From the NCBI RefSeq assembly GCF_010993745.1, contig NZ_WOTN01000001.1:2917235-2981234 (forward strand): 64,000 nt of DNA, read 5' to 3'. Positions within the stretch are counted from its first letter, which is position 1. Every line of letters starts with the position of its first letter. A model generated the notes under the pieces. It saw nothing but the letters and a program-made list of their open reading frames with translations. It ran no database searches and was not told where the DNA came from. A program made the position numbers and the translations under genes. This DNA comes from Fodinicola acaciae (GTDB lineage Bacteria; Actinomycetota; Actinomycetes; Mycobacteriales; HKI-0501). Of this stretch, positions 1-7,764 are shown one piece after another.

Positions 1-590
1 TGACGACGTATCCGCGGCTGGAGATCCACGGCCTGATCGCCGACTTCGAGAAACATCTGGATCACCTGCCCGACGCCGAGCGGCGGATCGTCGCGTTCCT
101 CGGCGGCACCATCGGCAACCTGACGCCGGCTCAGCGGGCCGAGTTCCTGGCCGGCATTCGCGGCGGCATGGGGCCAAACGACATGTTCCTGCTCGGCACC
201 GGCCTGGTCATCGATCCGGCGGTGCTGGTGCCGGCGTACGACGACGCGGCCGGCGTGACCGCGGAGTTCAACAAGAACGTGCTGCGGGTGATCAACCGCG
301 ACCTCGACGCCGACTTCGATCTCGACGCGTATGAGCACGTGGCGGTCTGGGACGCCGGCCCGGAGTGGATCGAGATGCGCCTGCGGTCGCAGCGCGACCA
401 GCGCGTACGCATCGGCGGCCTGGATCTCGACATCTCGGTCGCCGCCGGCGAACAGATCCGTACCGAGATCTCCGCGAAGTTCCGGAAAGCCGGCATCACC
501 GCCGAGCTCGCCGCTGCCGGCTTCGAGCTGGTCGCATGGTGGCAGGACCCGGACGCGCGTTTCGCCTTGTCATTGTCCCGTCCGGCCTGA
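1..590 (+). CDS. egtD: L-histidine N-alpha-methyltransferase EgtD, C-terminal part
   Basis: This is the last 195 codons of a gene cut by the window edge, read in the frame starting at base 3. EgtD trimethylates the alpha-amino group of histidine with SAM to give hercynine in ergothioneine synthesis, in the cytoplasm. Visible family signatures are FLGGTIGNL (SAM-binding region) and the block AYDDAAGVTAEFNKNVLRVI, which is near-diagnostic for EgtD. The protein ends with a beta-strand WWQDPDARFALSLS typical of the family C-terminus. No other egt gene lies downstream, so any egtABC genes would be upstream, outside the window. The identity is secure; only the 5' end is missing. Confidence 0.95.
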   Translation, partial: TTYPRLEIHGLIADFEKHLDHLPDAERRIVAFLGGTIGNLTPAQRAEFLAGIRGGMGPNDMFLLGTGLVIDPAVLVPAYDDAAGVTAEFNKNVLRVINRDLDADFDLDAYEHVAVWDAGPEWIEMRLRSQRDQRVRIGGLDLDISVAAGEQIRTEISAKFRKAGITAELAAAGFELVAWWQDPDARFALSLSRPA

Positions 591-593
591 GCC

Positions 594-642
594 TTGCCTT
601 GTTGTCGCGACAACTGTTAATGTTGTCGCGACAACAAGGAGG
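594..642 (+). promoter_or_regulatory. Promoter with twin palindromic operators for the SRPBCC-marR operon
   Basis: Two perfect palindromes share the core GTTGTCGCGACAAC: 14 bp at 601-614 and 16 bp at 621-636. Their centres are 21 bp apart, two helical turns. A possible -35 TTGCCT (594-599) and -10 GTTAAT (616-621) are separated by 16 bp, so the first site fills the spacer and the second covers the expected start of transcription. The ribosome site AAGGAGG (636-642) follows immediately. The MarR regulator encoded two genes later is the natural ligand, which implies autorepression. The sites are seen directly; promoter and ligand are inferred. Confidence 0.75.
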
Positions 643-647
643 ACGCG

Positions 648-1058
648 ATGTACACGATCAGCGCCGAGGCGGCCATTGACGGCGACCTCACCACGATCTG
701 GCGCGTGGTGACCGATGTCGCCAACTGGCCGGCCTGGGATCCGCACGAGGAGGCCGCACGCCTGGACGGACCGTTCGCCGCTGGCACGACCGGATGGTCC
801 AAGCCGCGCGGCGGTCCGGCCACCGACTGGACCATCACCGAGGTCGTCGAACGGCGGAAATGGTCGTCGGAATGTCCGCTGCCAGGCGGAAAACTCTCCG
901 GCGACAACACCTTCGAGCAGGTCGGCGACAAAGTGCTGTGCCGCAAGACGGTGCACGTACGCGGACCACTCACACCGCTGTTTCGCTTTTACTTCGGCCG
1001 TAAGATCCGCGCCGACATGCTGAAGACCTTTGCCGCACTGGAAAAGGCCGCGGCATGA
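648..1058 (+). CDS. SRPBCC-fold protein (polyketide cyclase/START-like)
   Basis: This 136-residue protein has the START/Bet v1-like layout: an opening strand TISAEAAIDGDLTTIWRVVT, the typical NWPAWDPHEE segment after helix 1, and a closing long helix. Members bind small hydrophobic ligands in a deep cavity; the ligand here cannot be told. It begins with ATG five bases after AAGGAGG and overlaps the downstream MarR gene by four bases (ATGA), so the two are translationally coupled. The context suggests a MarR-controlled response to a lipophilic compound. No signal peptide is present, so it should be cytoplasmic. Confidence 0.85.
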   Translation: MYTISAEAAIDGDLTTIWRVVTDVANWPAWDPHEEAARLDGPFAAGTTGWSKPRGGPATDWTITEVVERRKWSSECPLPGGKLSGDNTFEQVGDKVLCRKTVHVRGPLTPLFRFYFGRKIRADMLKTFAALEKAAA

Positions 1059-1486
1059 CCGAGGAATCCGGACCGCTGCTGTCGCCGGGGTTCTGGCTGC
1101 ACCACGCGGCGCTGGTGTGGCGGGCCGAGCTCGACGCGCGACTGCGTCCGCTCGGTCTCACCCCAACCCAGTTCATGCTGCTCGCATCGGCCGGTTGGCT
1201 GGAACACACGAGCGGTCCGCCGACGCAGCAGGCGGTCGCCGAGCAGGCCGGCGCCGACCGGATGATGACCTCGAAAATCGTCCGCGCGCTGGAGGAGCGC
1301 GACCTGCTCGTACGCCGCCAGGACAGCGGCGACGCACGCGCCGTGCGGCTTTCGCTCACTGCCACCGGCCGAGCACTGGTCCGCAAGGCGACGGCGATCG
1401 CCCGCGACCTGGACAACGAGTTTTTCGGGGCCGATCCGGCGAAAATGCGTGCCGCACTGCGAGGCATCGCTAGCCGGCAAGGATGA
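1055..1486 (+). CDS. MarR-family transcriptional regulator
   Basis: A 143-residue winged-helix protein. The central part shows LTPTQFMLLASAGWLE, then the recognition region QQAVAEQAGADRMMTSKIVR and the wing LVRRQDSGDARAVRLSLTAT with the D-x-R signature (DSGDARA) of MarR proteins. It is the second gene of the operon and probably represses its own promoter through the twin palindromes 420 bp upstream. Its 3' end overlaps the convergent oxidoreductase gene by 17 bases, leaving no room for a terminator between them. The inducing ligand is unknown. Confidence 0.9.
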   Translation: MTEESGPLLSPGFWLHHAALVWRAELDARLRPLGLTPTQFMLLASAGWLEHTSGPPTQQAVAEQAGADRMMTSKIVRALEERDLLVRRQDSGDARAVRLSLTATGRALVRKATAIARDLDNEFFGADPAKMRAALRGIASRQG

Positions 1487-2378
1487 TCTTTCCACGGGTC
1501 CGGTTGGTTTCCAGCAGCTCGTGCGCTTTTGCCGCCTCAGCCAACGGAAGCACGTGCTCGACGTGCACACGCAGCTTGCCGTCGTCCACGAGCGTCGCGA
1601 TGGCCGCCAGATCCTCGGCCGACGGCGCGACGTGGAAGTCGGAAAACCGCACGCCGCGCGCGACCGCTTCTTCTTCGCTGACACCGATGTCCGGACCGGC
1701 GATGCCGAGGAACCAGCCGCCGCGTTTCACCGTACGCAACGAGCGTACGGCCGCCTCTCCGCCAGCGTTTTCCAGCACCACATCGATGTCGCGGAGCGTG
1801 CCGATGTCCGTCTCGGTGTAGTCGATCACCTCATCGGCACCGAATCCGCGGACGAAGTCATGGTTGACCGCGCGCGCCGTGGCGATGACGTACGCGCCGC
1901 GCAGCTTGGCCAGCTGGATGCCGAGGTGGCCGAGGCCACCGGCGCCGGCCTGCACCAGCACGCGCTGGCCGGCGCTCACCGAGGCGAGCTCGAAGGCCTG
2001 CCAGCAGGTCAACGCGGCGGTCGGCAGGCCAGCGGCGGCGGTGTGGTCGATGGTCTTCGGCTTCAACGCGAGCGTTTCGGCCGGCGCGGTCAGATATTCC
2101 GCGTACGCACCGGCTTTCGGAAACGGCAGGCCGTAAACCTCGTCGCCGACGGCGAACCCGGCGCCTCCGGCCACCACACCGGACACGTCCAGGCCGAGCA
2201 CGAACGGCGGCGGACCGAAAATCGGGATCGCACCCGACCTGATCTTGTAGTCGGCCGGATTCACGCCGGCCGCCTCGACGCGTACCAACACCTCCCCCGC
2301 ACCCGGCTCCGGCCGGTCTTTTTCCACCAGCTCCAGCACTTCCGGGCCACCGAAGGTCCGCTGACTTATCGCACGCAC
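1470..2378 (-). CDS. NADP-dependent zinc-free MDR oxidoreductase (quinone reductase type)
   Basis: A 302-residue medium-chain dehydrogenase/reductase of the quinone oxidoreductase branch. The N-terminal GroES-like half contains VRVEAAGVNPADYKIRSG; the Rossmann half has VQAGAGGLGHLGIQLAKLRG, the glycine-rich NADP loop. The zinc ligands of alcohol dehydrogenases are absent, as expected for quinone or enone reductases. The C-terminus LAEAAKAHELLETNRTRGKI is the usual family ending. It is transcribed divergently from an HxlR-type regulator, a common pairing for redox or electrophile-responsive control. A similar but decayed C-terminus is found at 32.8 kb. Confidence 0.9.
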   Translation of the reverse strand: MRAISQRTFGGPEVLELVEKDRPEPGAGEVLVRVEAAGVNPADYKIRSGAIPIFGPPPFVLGLDVSGVVAGGAGFAVGDEVYGLPFPKAGAYAEYLTAPAETLALKPKTIDHTAAAGLPTAALTCWQAFELASVSAGQRVLVQAGAGGLGHLGIQLAKLRGAYVIATARAVNHDFVRGFGADEVIDYTETDIGTLRDIDVVLENAGGEAAVRSLRTVKRGGWFLGIAGPDIGVSEEEAVARGVRFSDFHVAPSAEDLAAIATLVDDGKLRVHVEHVLPLAEAAKAHELLETNRTRGKIILAG

Positions 2379-2443
2379 GATCCATCCCTTTCGGCGAGAA
2401 CTCAGACGGATCGATCCTGCGTGGCACGGTCACTCTTGTGAAG

Positions 2444-2472
2444 AAGGCACCTTGTTGATATCCAGGTACCTT
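2444..2472. promoter_or_regulatory. Candidate HxlR operator repeats
   Basis: Two near-identical ten-mers, AAGGCACCTT (2444-2453) and CAGGTACCTT (2463-2472), lie 19 bp apart between the divergent oxidoreductase and HxlR genes. The second contains the perfect palindrome AGGTACCT. Their position just in front of or across the HxlR start fits an autoregulatory site. Binding is an inference. Confidence 0.5.
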
Positions 2473-2871
2473 ATGGATACCACCATGGTCCAGCAATACC
2501 TCGCCGGCTGCCCGGCACGTACCGGCCTGGAGGTGCTGGCCAACAAGTGGACCGTGCTGGTCACCGCGGCCCTGCGCAAGCACGGCGGACCGATGCGGTT
2601 CAACGAGCTGCGGCGCCAACTGGTCGGCCTCACGCAGAAGGTGCTCACGCAGAACCTCCGAGCGTTGGAGCGTGACGGCCTGGTGACGCGTACGGTCTAT
2701 CCGACGGTGCCGCCGCGCGTGGAGTACGAGCTGACCGAGCTCGGCGCCGACGCCGCCGGCCTGCTGACCGCGGTGGGACTGTGGGCCGAGCGGCACATGG
2801 CCGAGATCCTCAGCTCGCGGCAGGCGTACGACGAAAGGGCCGCCAAACCGGTCGAACCGGTGCGAAACTAG
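2452..2871 (+). CDS. HxlR-family transcriptional regulator
   Basis: A 139-residue winged-helix regulator with the hallmark CPARTGLEVLANKWTVLVTA (conserved Cys and KW) and MRFNELRRQL followed by LTQKVLTQNLRALERDGLV. The HxlR/DUF24 family includes cysteine-based sensors of electrophiles and oxidants, and the conserved N-terminal Cys is present. A TTG start at 2452 has AGAAGG four bases upstream; an ATG at 2473 would remove seven residues and would leave the candidate operator outside the coding region. It very likely controls the divergent MDR oxidoreductase. Confidence 0.88.
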   Translation: MLISRYLMDTTMVQQYLAGCPARTGLEVLANKWTVLVTAALRKHGGPMRFNELRRQLVGLTQKVLTQNLRALERDGLVTRTVYPTVPPRVEYELTELGADAAGLLTAVGLWAERHMAEILSSRQAYDERAAKPVEPVRN

Positions 2872-2961
2872 TCATCGACATATCAGGAGAAAACGATCTC
2901 TGACCAAAAAACTCGCGGGTCGGCTCGGTCGGCGCCGGAGATGGAACGTAGGCTCTCCCGC

Positions 2962-3591
2962 GTGAATGACCGGCTGGTGTGGATCGACTGTGAGATGACC
3001 GGGCTGGACACCGAGCACGACCTCCTCATCGAGGTCGCCGCTCTGGTGACCGACTCGGAGCTGACCGTCCTCGGCGACGGTGTCGACGTGGTGATCCACG
3101 CCGACGACGAGGCGCTGGACGGCATGGTCGACGTCGTCAAGCAGATGCACGAGAAGTCCGGGCTGACCGAGGAGGTACGCGCCTCCGCGGTCACCCTGGC
3201 CGAGGCGGAGAAGCAGGTGCTGGACTATGTACGCCAGCACGTACCGGACGCCGGCAGCGCGCCGCTGTGCGGCAACTCCATCGCCACCGACCGCGGCTTC
3301 ATCGCGCGCTACATGCCCGACCTGGACGCGCACCTGCACTACCGGATGGTCGACGTCTCCTCGATCAAGGAGCTGTGCCGCCGGTGGTATCCGCGGGTCT
3401 ACTACGGCCAGCCGGAGAAAGGCCTCTCGCACCGCGCGCTGGCCGACATCAAGGAGAGCATCCGCGAGCTCGCGTACTATCGCCGCGCCGTGTTCGTACC
3501 GCAGCCGGGACCCGACGTGGACACCGCCAAGGCGATCGCCGCACAGGTCGTCGCCGACATGGCGGCCCCGGCTGAAAATACCGATGCGTAG
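2962..3591 (+). CDS. orn: Oligoribonuclease
   Basis: Orn is the 3'-5' exonuclease that finishes RNA decay by cleaving di- to short oligoribonucleotides, and degrades pGpG. All DEDDh residues are visible: [10 protein letters not shown] (D and E), the D in [20 protein letters not shown], and the H and D in [18 protein letters not shown]. The GTG at 2962 is chosen because families begin directly with [14 protein letters not shown]; an in-frame ATG at 2941 would add seven residues and has GGAG abutting it. The 209-residue length is normal. A tRNA-His gene follows immediately, an arrangement often seen in actinobacteria. Confidence 0.96.
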   Translation: MNDRLVWIDCEMTGLDTEHDLLIEVAALVTDSELTVLGDGVDVVIHADDEALDGMVDVVKQMHEKSGLTEEVRASAVTLAEAEKQVLDYVRQHVPDAGSAPLCGNSIATDRGFIARYMPDLDAHLHYRMVDVSSIKELCRRWYPRVYYGQPEKGLSHRALADIKESIRELAYYRRAVFVPQPGPDVDTAKAIAAQVVADMAAPAENTDA

Positions 3592-3623
3592 GCTGTCTAT
3601 GATGGACATCGTTCATCGCACGT

Positions 3624-3700
3624 GGTGGCTGTAGCTCAGCTGGTAGAGCACCGGGTTGTGGTCCCGGGTGTCGTGGGTTCAAGTCCCATCAGTCACCCCA
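3624..3700 (+). tRNA. tRNA-His (GTG anticodon)
   Basis: The cloverleaf is complete: acceptor GTGGCTG (3625-3631) pairs with CAGTCAC (3690-3696) with one G-U pair. The anticodon stem CCGGG/CCCGG encloses TTGTGGT, and the T arm contains GGTTCAAGTCC. An extra G at 3624 (position -1) opposite the discriminator C at 3697 is the histidine identity element. The CCA end is encoded (3698-3700). Confidence 0.97.
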
Positions 3701-3712
3701 TCATCCGCGCGT

Positions 3713-3743
3713 ACGGCCGATCCTCTCGTGGGTCGGCCGTTTT
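3713..3743 (+). terminator. Intrinsic terminator after tRNA-His
   Basis: An 11-bp stem (3713-3723 with 3730-3740, one G-T pair) has a six-base loop and is followed by TTTT. It lies 13 bases after the tRNA CCA end and should stop orn/tRNA transcripts. Confidence 0.85.
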
Positions 3744-3764
3744 GGTGTGTGGACAGAGTGGGGG

Positions 3765-3867
3765 TTGGTTGTTGCGTTGGATGGGTCTTCATGGTTGTTG
3801 CGGTGAGGGGTGTTGGGTTCCTGGTTGTTGCGTTGAGAGATGGCTGGGTCTCCTGTTTGTTGCGTTG
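3765..3867 (+). repeat. Four imperfect direct repeats of GGTTGTTGCGTTG
   Basis: Copies of the 13-mer core occur at about 3767, 3793, 3823 and 3855 in a G/T-rich gene-free stretch; spacers of 13-19 bases differ in sequence. On the other strand they read CAACGCAACAACC. No coding pattern supports this stretch. Function unknown. Confidence 0.6.
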
Positions 3868-4054
3868 GGGAGGTAGCGGTTTTCGCCTGCGCGGCGGGCG
3901 CTCCTGCGCGGAGGGCGACCTCAAGGGAGGGGGCGCGTGGCCGCCAATCGGTGTGCGTTGGGGGGTGCGGGCGGCGGTTTGTGGCGGGGCTGGGTTTTCC
4001 GGGCTTGCCAGCCGACGTTTGGGAAGCAACCCGTCGGGTGGAGCCGGTGATCTT

Positions 4055-4255
4055 TGCTGTAGCGCTAAATGTTCGCCTTGCCGGTTTGCGTTGTGGTGGT
4101 AAGGCCTCCTTACGTGCGTCTGACGCACGTAAGGGGGCCATGCGAACATTCAGTGGCGGCCGGCGCGGTGCTGGTGTGACTCGTGTGGCTGACAATGCAG
4201 ATGAGGTGGCCTGACTGCGTAATACTTGTTAAACAAGACATCAAACCGGACATCT
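4055..4255. repeat. Dispersed ~200-bp hairpin repeat, copy 1
   Basis: This block matches, imperfectly but along its whole length, a second block at about 17380-17575. The core is a nested hairpin. The outer arms AGCGCTAAATGTTCGC (4061) and GCGAACATTCAG (about 4142) enclose an inner stem TTACGTGCG/CGCACGTAA flanked by GGCC arms. Both copies end with a conserved TAATACTTGTT(T/A)AACAAGACATC segment. No reading frame is conserved between copies. It resembles a non-autonomous palindromic repeat element. The remainder of 3744-4273 holds no gene I can support. Confidence 0.75.
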
Positions 4256-4273
4256 GGCAGCGGACGTAAAAGA

Positions 4274-4294
4274 GGGGCCGGATGCACCGGCCCC
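4274..4294 (-). terminator. Terminator of the L,D-transpeptidase gene
   Basis: GGGGCCGG (4274-4281) and CCGGCCCC (4287-4294) form a perfect 8-bp stem with a five-base loop. Read on the minus strand it is followed by CTCTTTT, a typical U-tract, just past the stop codon of the transpeptidase gene. Confidence 0.85.
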
Positions 4295-4300
4295 GTAACC

Positions 4301-5509
4301 TCAGAGTTGCGTGGTGGTGACGACGCCGCTCTTGGAGATGGTGTCCCAGCTCAGTTCCCAGTCGGTCCAGCCGTCGCCGGGCTTGACTTTGGCGTTGGTG
4401 TTGACGATGTGCACGATGTCGCCCGGCTTGGCCAGCTGGAAGAACCACTTCGCGTTGGACGTGCTCAGGTTGACGCAGCCGTGCGAGACGTTGCTGTTGC
4501 CCTGGTCGTCGACCGACCACGGCGCGGCGTGGACGAACTCGCCGCCGTCGGTGTAACGAACGTCCCAGTAGACCGTCTCGCGATAGTAACCAGGCTGCCC
4601 CTTGCAGACGCCGAAGGTGCACGAGTCCATCACGACGACCTGCCGCTTCTCCTGCACGACCATGATGCCGGAGGACGACGGCGTGCTGCGCTTGCCGAGC
4701 GAGGCGGGCAGCGTCTTGATCAGCTTGCCGTCCTGGTAGACCAGGGCCTTGTGGGTCTTGTTGTCGACCTCCATGTTGACCTTCGATCCCACCGTCATGG
4801 TGGCCGTACGGTCCCGCTTGCCATAGCGGCCGTTGCCCATGTCGATGCCGCCGATGGCCGCCTTGACCTGGATCTTCGTGCCCGGCTGCCAGTAGTCCTT
4901 GGTGCGGAAGTGCAGCTCGTCGGAACTCCACCACTTCCACGCGCCTTCGACCGGCTGCGAGGTCCGGATCTGGATGGCGTCCTGGATCGCCTTGCGCATG
5001 CTCTCCGGCACCGAGTAGGTGAAGTGCAGGATGATCGGCAGCGCGACACCGACCGTGCCGCTGTCCACCGCGAAGTCGACGCCGTTGGTCTTGCCCGGCT
5101 GACCCATCGTGGTGAAATCCGACGTCGCCGTGCTCTCCGCGCCGTCCTTGTTGGCCGCCGTCGCGGTCACCTTGTATTTGGAGTCGTACGACAGCTGGTT
5201 GTCCGGCCGCCACGTCCCCTGGTCGGCGGCCAACTGGCCGGCCACCGGCTTGCCGGCCGCGTCGGTCACCTCGACCTTGGACAGTTTGCCGTCGGTGGTG
5301 ACCTTCACACTCGGCCTGGTGCTCACCTTCGCCGCACCGGTGGCCGGGCTGATCGTCAGGTTGGCCGGAGCCGCCTTCGGCGCCGTCTGGTTGCCGGCGG
5401 CCGGCTTCGTGTCACCATCGGTGGACGGCTTGGAACAGCCGCTCAACACCAGCGTGCCGGCCGCCACACACGCCACCGCGACCGTCATCCAGCGGTTGAG
5501 TCCTCGCAT
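4301..5509 (-). CDS. Ig-like L,D-transpeptidase lipoprotein
   Basis: A 402-residue cell-envelope enzyme that forms 3-3 cross-links in peptidoglycan. The N-terminus is a lipoprotein signal with lipobox LVLSGC (Cys about 25), then a Thr/Ala/Pro linker, two bacterial Ig-like domains (about 50-250, the second with TYSVPESMRKAIQDA), and a C-terminal YkuD domain. The catalytic motif is SHGCVNLS with Cys about 345, preceded by the HAAPWS strand. The architecture matches mycobacterial LdtMt2-type enzymes. The gene is monocistronic, with its own terminator, and is preceded by a 230-bp gap before tRNA-Lys. Beta-lactams of the carbapenem class are the usual inhibitors of the family. Confidence 0.93.
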   Translation of the reverse strand: MRGLNRWMTVAVACVAAGTLVLSGCSKPSTDGDTKPAAGNQTAPKAAPANLTISPATGAAKVSTRPSVKVTTDGKLSKVEVTDAAGKPVAGQLAADQGTWRPDNQLSYDSKYKVTATAANKDGAESTATSDFTTMGQPGKTNGVDFAVDSGTVGVALPIILHFTYSVPESMRKAIQDAIQIRTSQPVEGAWKWWSSDELHFRTKDYWQPGTKIQVKAAIGGIDMGNGRYGKRDRTATMTVGSKVNMEVDNKTHKALVYQDGKLIKTLPASLGKRSTPSSSGIMVVQEKRQVVVMDSCTFGVCKGQPGYYRETVYWDVRYTDGGEFVHAAPWSVDDQGNSNVSHGCVNLSTSNAKWFFQLAKPGDIVHIVNTNAKVKPGDGWTDWELSWDTISKSGVVTTTQL

Positions 5510-5745
5510 GAAAACCCCGATCTAGACCGATGCTCGAAGCTATGTAACTACACGAGCGCTCGTCCGGCCGGCAGCGGGGTGGCCGGACTCCGGCGGCACT
5601 CCGCTGTGCCAGGCAAGTCGTTGAACTGCCTCTAGTTCCTAAGACGTACGACCAGGCCCCGAGGTTGTCGCAACCCCCTCGTCCCAGCCATCCGCAGAGG
5701 CTGCTATCGTAACTGATCACCGGCACCGGACAGGTCCGGATGCAT

Positions 5746-5818
5746 GCGCCGTTAGCTCAATTGGCAGAGCAGCTGGCTCTTAACCAGCGGGTTTGGGGTT
5801 CGAGTCCCTGACGGCGCA
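5746..5818 (+). tRNA. tRNA-Lys (CTT anticodon)
   Basis: The acceptor GCGCCGT (5746-5752) pairs with ACGGCGC (5811-5817), with discriminator A at 5818. The anticodon stem GCTGG/CCAGC encloses CTCTTAA, giving anticodon CTT. The D arm AGCTCAATTGGCAGAGC and T arm GGTTCGAGTCC are standard. CCA is not encoded. Confidence 0.97.
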
Positions 5819-6216
5819 CTCGATCGAAGGCTTCGCCCGGTCGGCGGGCACGCCTTCCAGCGATTCGATCACCGTCATCACACTGGGGGCGGAGCCCCCA
5901 GACCCCCATCGTCGCGGCTGACCTGATTCTCATGCCGCAACGGTTGGAGCACGTCTTCTTTGCCTAGGCGTGCTCGGTGAGCACGCCTTCGTCGTTTTCA
6001 GAACAGCGTCAATTCCCCTACACGCGGGGCCGACGTCAGGCGGTTTTGGCGCCGCGGAAGAAATCCGCCGAATCGCGCATCCACAAACGCCACCGCGGTC
6101 AGGCCGCTGAGCGCCTCGGTGACCCCGATCAACACTGGCTGCTTGCTGACACGGGAACTCGCCGCTCGGGATACCGGCATCGACTTATATAAGACGCGGC
6201 TGGTACGATTCTGTTC
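5819..6216. other. Gene-free stretch with one hairpin
   Basis: About 400 bases between tRNA-Lys and the ArsR gene hold no convincing gene. A minus-strand frame of 74 codons (5998-6222) has no recognisable family or clear ribosome site. A 9-bp hairpin, GGCGTGCTC/GAGCACGCC with loop GGT (5967-5987), may end tRNA-Lys transcripts. TATATAA at 6186-6192 may belong to the ArsR promoter. Confidence 0.5.
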
Positions 6217-6621
6217 GTGCACGCGTTCGACATCCTGGGTGACCCGGTGCGCCGGCGCATTCTCGAGCTACTCGCCGACGGCGAGCTGACCTCCGGCGCG
6301 ATCACGGACGTGATACGGGCCGAGTTCTCGTTGTCCCAGCCGGCTGTCTCCCAGCATCTGCGCGTTCTGCGTGAGAACGGGTTCGCGTCGGTCCGGGCCG
6401 AGGGGGCCCGCCGGTTCTATGCCGTCGACGCCACGCAGCTGAGCGAGGTTGACATGTGGTTGGACCGGTTTCGCGGGCTCTGGAATCAGCGGCTCGATGC
6501 CCTGGCAACCGAGCTGGCTCGCGGCAGGCGTGCATCCCGGACCGCAAGTGGCCCACCCCGCCGGCCGACCCGGCACAGCACCGATGCGGGTGAGGCCGAT
6601 CCGCCAGAGAAAGGAACATGA
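6217..6621 (+). CDS. ArsR-family (SRPBCC-linked) transcriptional regulator
   Basis: A 134-residue winged-helix protein opening with FDILGDPVRRRILELLADGE, the standard ArsR start used by regulators of AHSA1/SRPBCC genes. The recognition helix region is SLSQPAVSQHLRVLRENGF. The metal-binding CxC motif of metal sensors is absent, so a non-metal signal is likely. The GTG start is at 6217. It is followed after one base by an AHSA1-type gene, and the three genes 6217-7761 form one operon. The C-terminal tail of about 40 residues is basic and low in complexity. Confidence 0.88.
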   Translation: MHAFDILGDPVRRRILELLADGELTSGAITDVIRAEFSLSQPAVSQHLRVLRENGFASVRAEGARRFYAVDATQLSEVDMWLDRFRGLWNQRLDALATELARGRRASRTASGPPRRPTRHSTDAGEADPPEKGT

Positions 6622-6622
6622 C

Positions 6623-7273
6623 ATGAAGGACGTACTTGACGAACTGGCCGCTGCGCGCCGGAGGATGGGCACAGCGACCCTGCCCGCCGGCGACGCGTAC
6701 ACGATGGAGTTGCGCCGTCGCTACGACGCGCCGGTCGACGAGGTGTGGGGCGCCATCACCGAGCCCGAGCGACTGGGCCGCTGGCTGAGGTCGGTCACCG
6801 GGGACCTGCGCCTTGGCGGGTCGTTCGCGCTGGACGGCGGTGAGCACGGGGAGATCCTCCAGTGTGACCCGCCGCGGCGGCTGCGGGTGTCCTGGCTGTT
6901 CGGACCGGACGCCGACGAGTGGCCGGGTACGAGCGAGGTCGAGGTGCGCCTGTCCCCCGGCCCAGCCGGGGACACCGAGCTGGAACTGGTCCATGCGGCG
7001 GCCGTCGGCGAGCCCATGTTCCCGACCTACGGCCCCGGTGCCGGCGGTGTGGGCTGGGACCTGCATCTCCTCGCCCTGGCCCGGCACCTGGCCGACGGAG
7101 ACACCCTCGACCACGAGGAGTTCCGGACCCTGCCCGAGGGGCGCGAGTTCGTTCGGCGTAGCGCTGTTGGATGGGGCGAGGCTCACCTGGCCGCCGGCGG
7201 CGATCCGGATCAGGTAGCGGCCGCGGTCGAGGCCACCACCGCGTTCTACACCCCCGGAAGTAGCGTGCGATGA
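6623..7273 (+). CDS. AHSA1-type SRPBCC protein
   Basis: A 216-residue protein of the AHSA1/DUF1801-like START superfamily. The motif YDAPVDEVWGAITEPERLGR followed by GGSFALDGGEHGEI and the central strand PRRLRVSWLFG is typical of AHSA1 proteins paired with ArsR regulators. The start ATG at 6623 lies one base after the ArsR stop and has AAAGGAA upstream. The end overlaps the next SRPBCC gene by four bases (ATGA). The ligand is unknown; the operon probably responds to a hydrophobic small molecule. Confidence 0.87.
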   Translation: MKDVLDELAAARRRMGTATLPAGDAYTMELRRRYDAPVDEVWGAITEPERLGRWLRSVTGDLRLGGSFALDGGEHGEILQCDPPRRLRVSWLFGPDADEWPGTSEVEVRLSPGPAGDTELELVHAAAVGEPMFPTYGPGAGGVGWDLHLLALARHLADGDTLDHEEFRTLPEGREFVRRSAVGWGEAHLAAGGDPDQVAAAVEATTAFYTPGSSVR

Positions 7274-7761
7274 AGTACACCACCTCGATCGAGATCGACC
7301 TGCCGCGGGAGAAGGTGGTCCAACTGGTCTCCGACCCCGAGCACCTGCCGAAGTGGCTGCGGGGCCTGGTGCTGCACGAACCGGTGAATGGGGTGCACGG
7401 CCAGCTCGGCACCACCTCGCGGGTCGTGTTTCAAATGGGCAAGCAGAGGATGGAGGCCACCGAGACCATCACACGCCTGGAACCCGCGGATCTGCACGCC
7501 ATTCCCAGTTCGGTCGTCGTGCACTACGACCGCGAGATCGTCGGCCAGGGCATGTGGCAGGCCCAGCGCGACCGGCTGATCGATGCGGGTCCGGACACGA
7601 CCCTGTGGGAGAGCGAGAGCGAGTTCCGGTTCGACGGGTTGCTGATGCGGCTCGTGGGGCGTCTGATGCCCGGCTCCTTCCGCAAGCAGTCGCTGCGGCA
7701 CATGCAGGACTTCAAGGCGTTCGCCGAACAGGGCACGGACGTCCGCGAACGGACGAACTGA
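7270..7761 (+). CDS. Second SRPBCC-family protein
   Basis: A 163-residue START-like protein with IEIDLPREKVVQLVSDPEHL and PKWLRGLVLHEPV after helix 1, and a long C-terminal helix GSFRKQSLRHMQDFKAFAE. It belongs to the polyketide cyclase 2/coenzyme Q-binding branch rather than the AHSA1 branch of the gene before it. It is the third gene of the ArsR operon, coupled by an ATGA overlap. An imperfect 14-bp stem lies 4 bp downstream and probably ends the operon. Confidence 0.83.
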   Translation: MKYTTSIEIDLPREKVVQLVSDPEHLPKWLRGLVLHEPVNGVHGQLGTTSRVVFQMGKQRMEATETITRLEPADLHAIPSSVVVHYDREIVGQGMWQAQRDRLIDAGPDTTLWESESEFRFDGLLMRLVGRLMPGSFRKQSLRHMQDFKAFAEQGTDVRERTN

Positions 7762-7764
7762 TCC

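Noticed and set aside
1-590. Complete ergothioneine cluster
   Set aside because: Only the egtD end is present; the genes downstream are unrelated.
3765-3867. Possible CRISPR array from four repeated 13-mers
   Set aside because: The repeats are too short and imperfect, spacers are irregular (13-19 bases), and no cas gene is present.
5998-6222. A 74-codon minus-strand gene before the ArsR operon
   Set aside because: No family, no ribosome site, and its start overlaps the ArsR start region; codon bias is weak.
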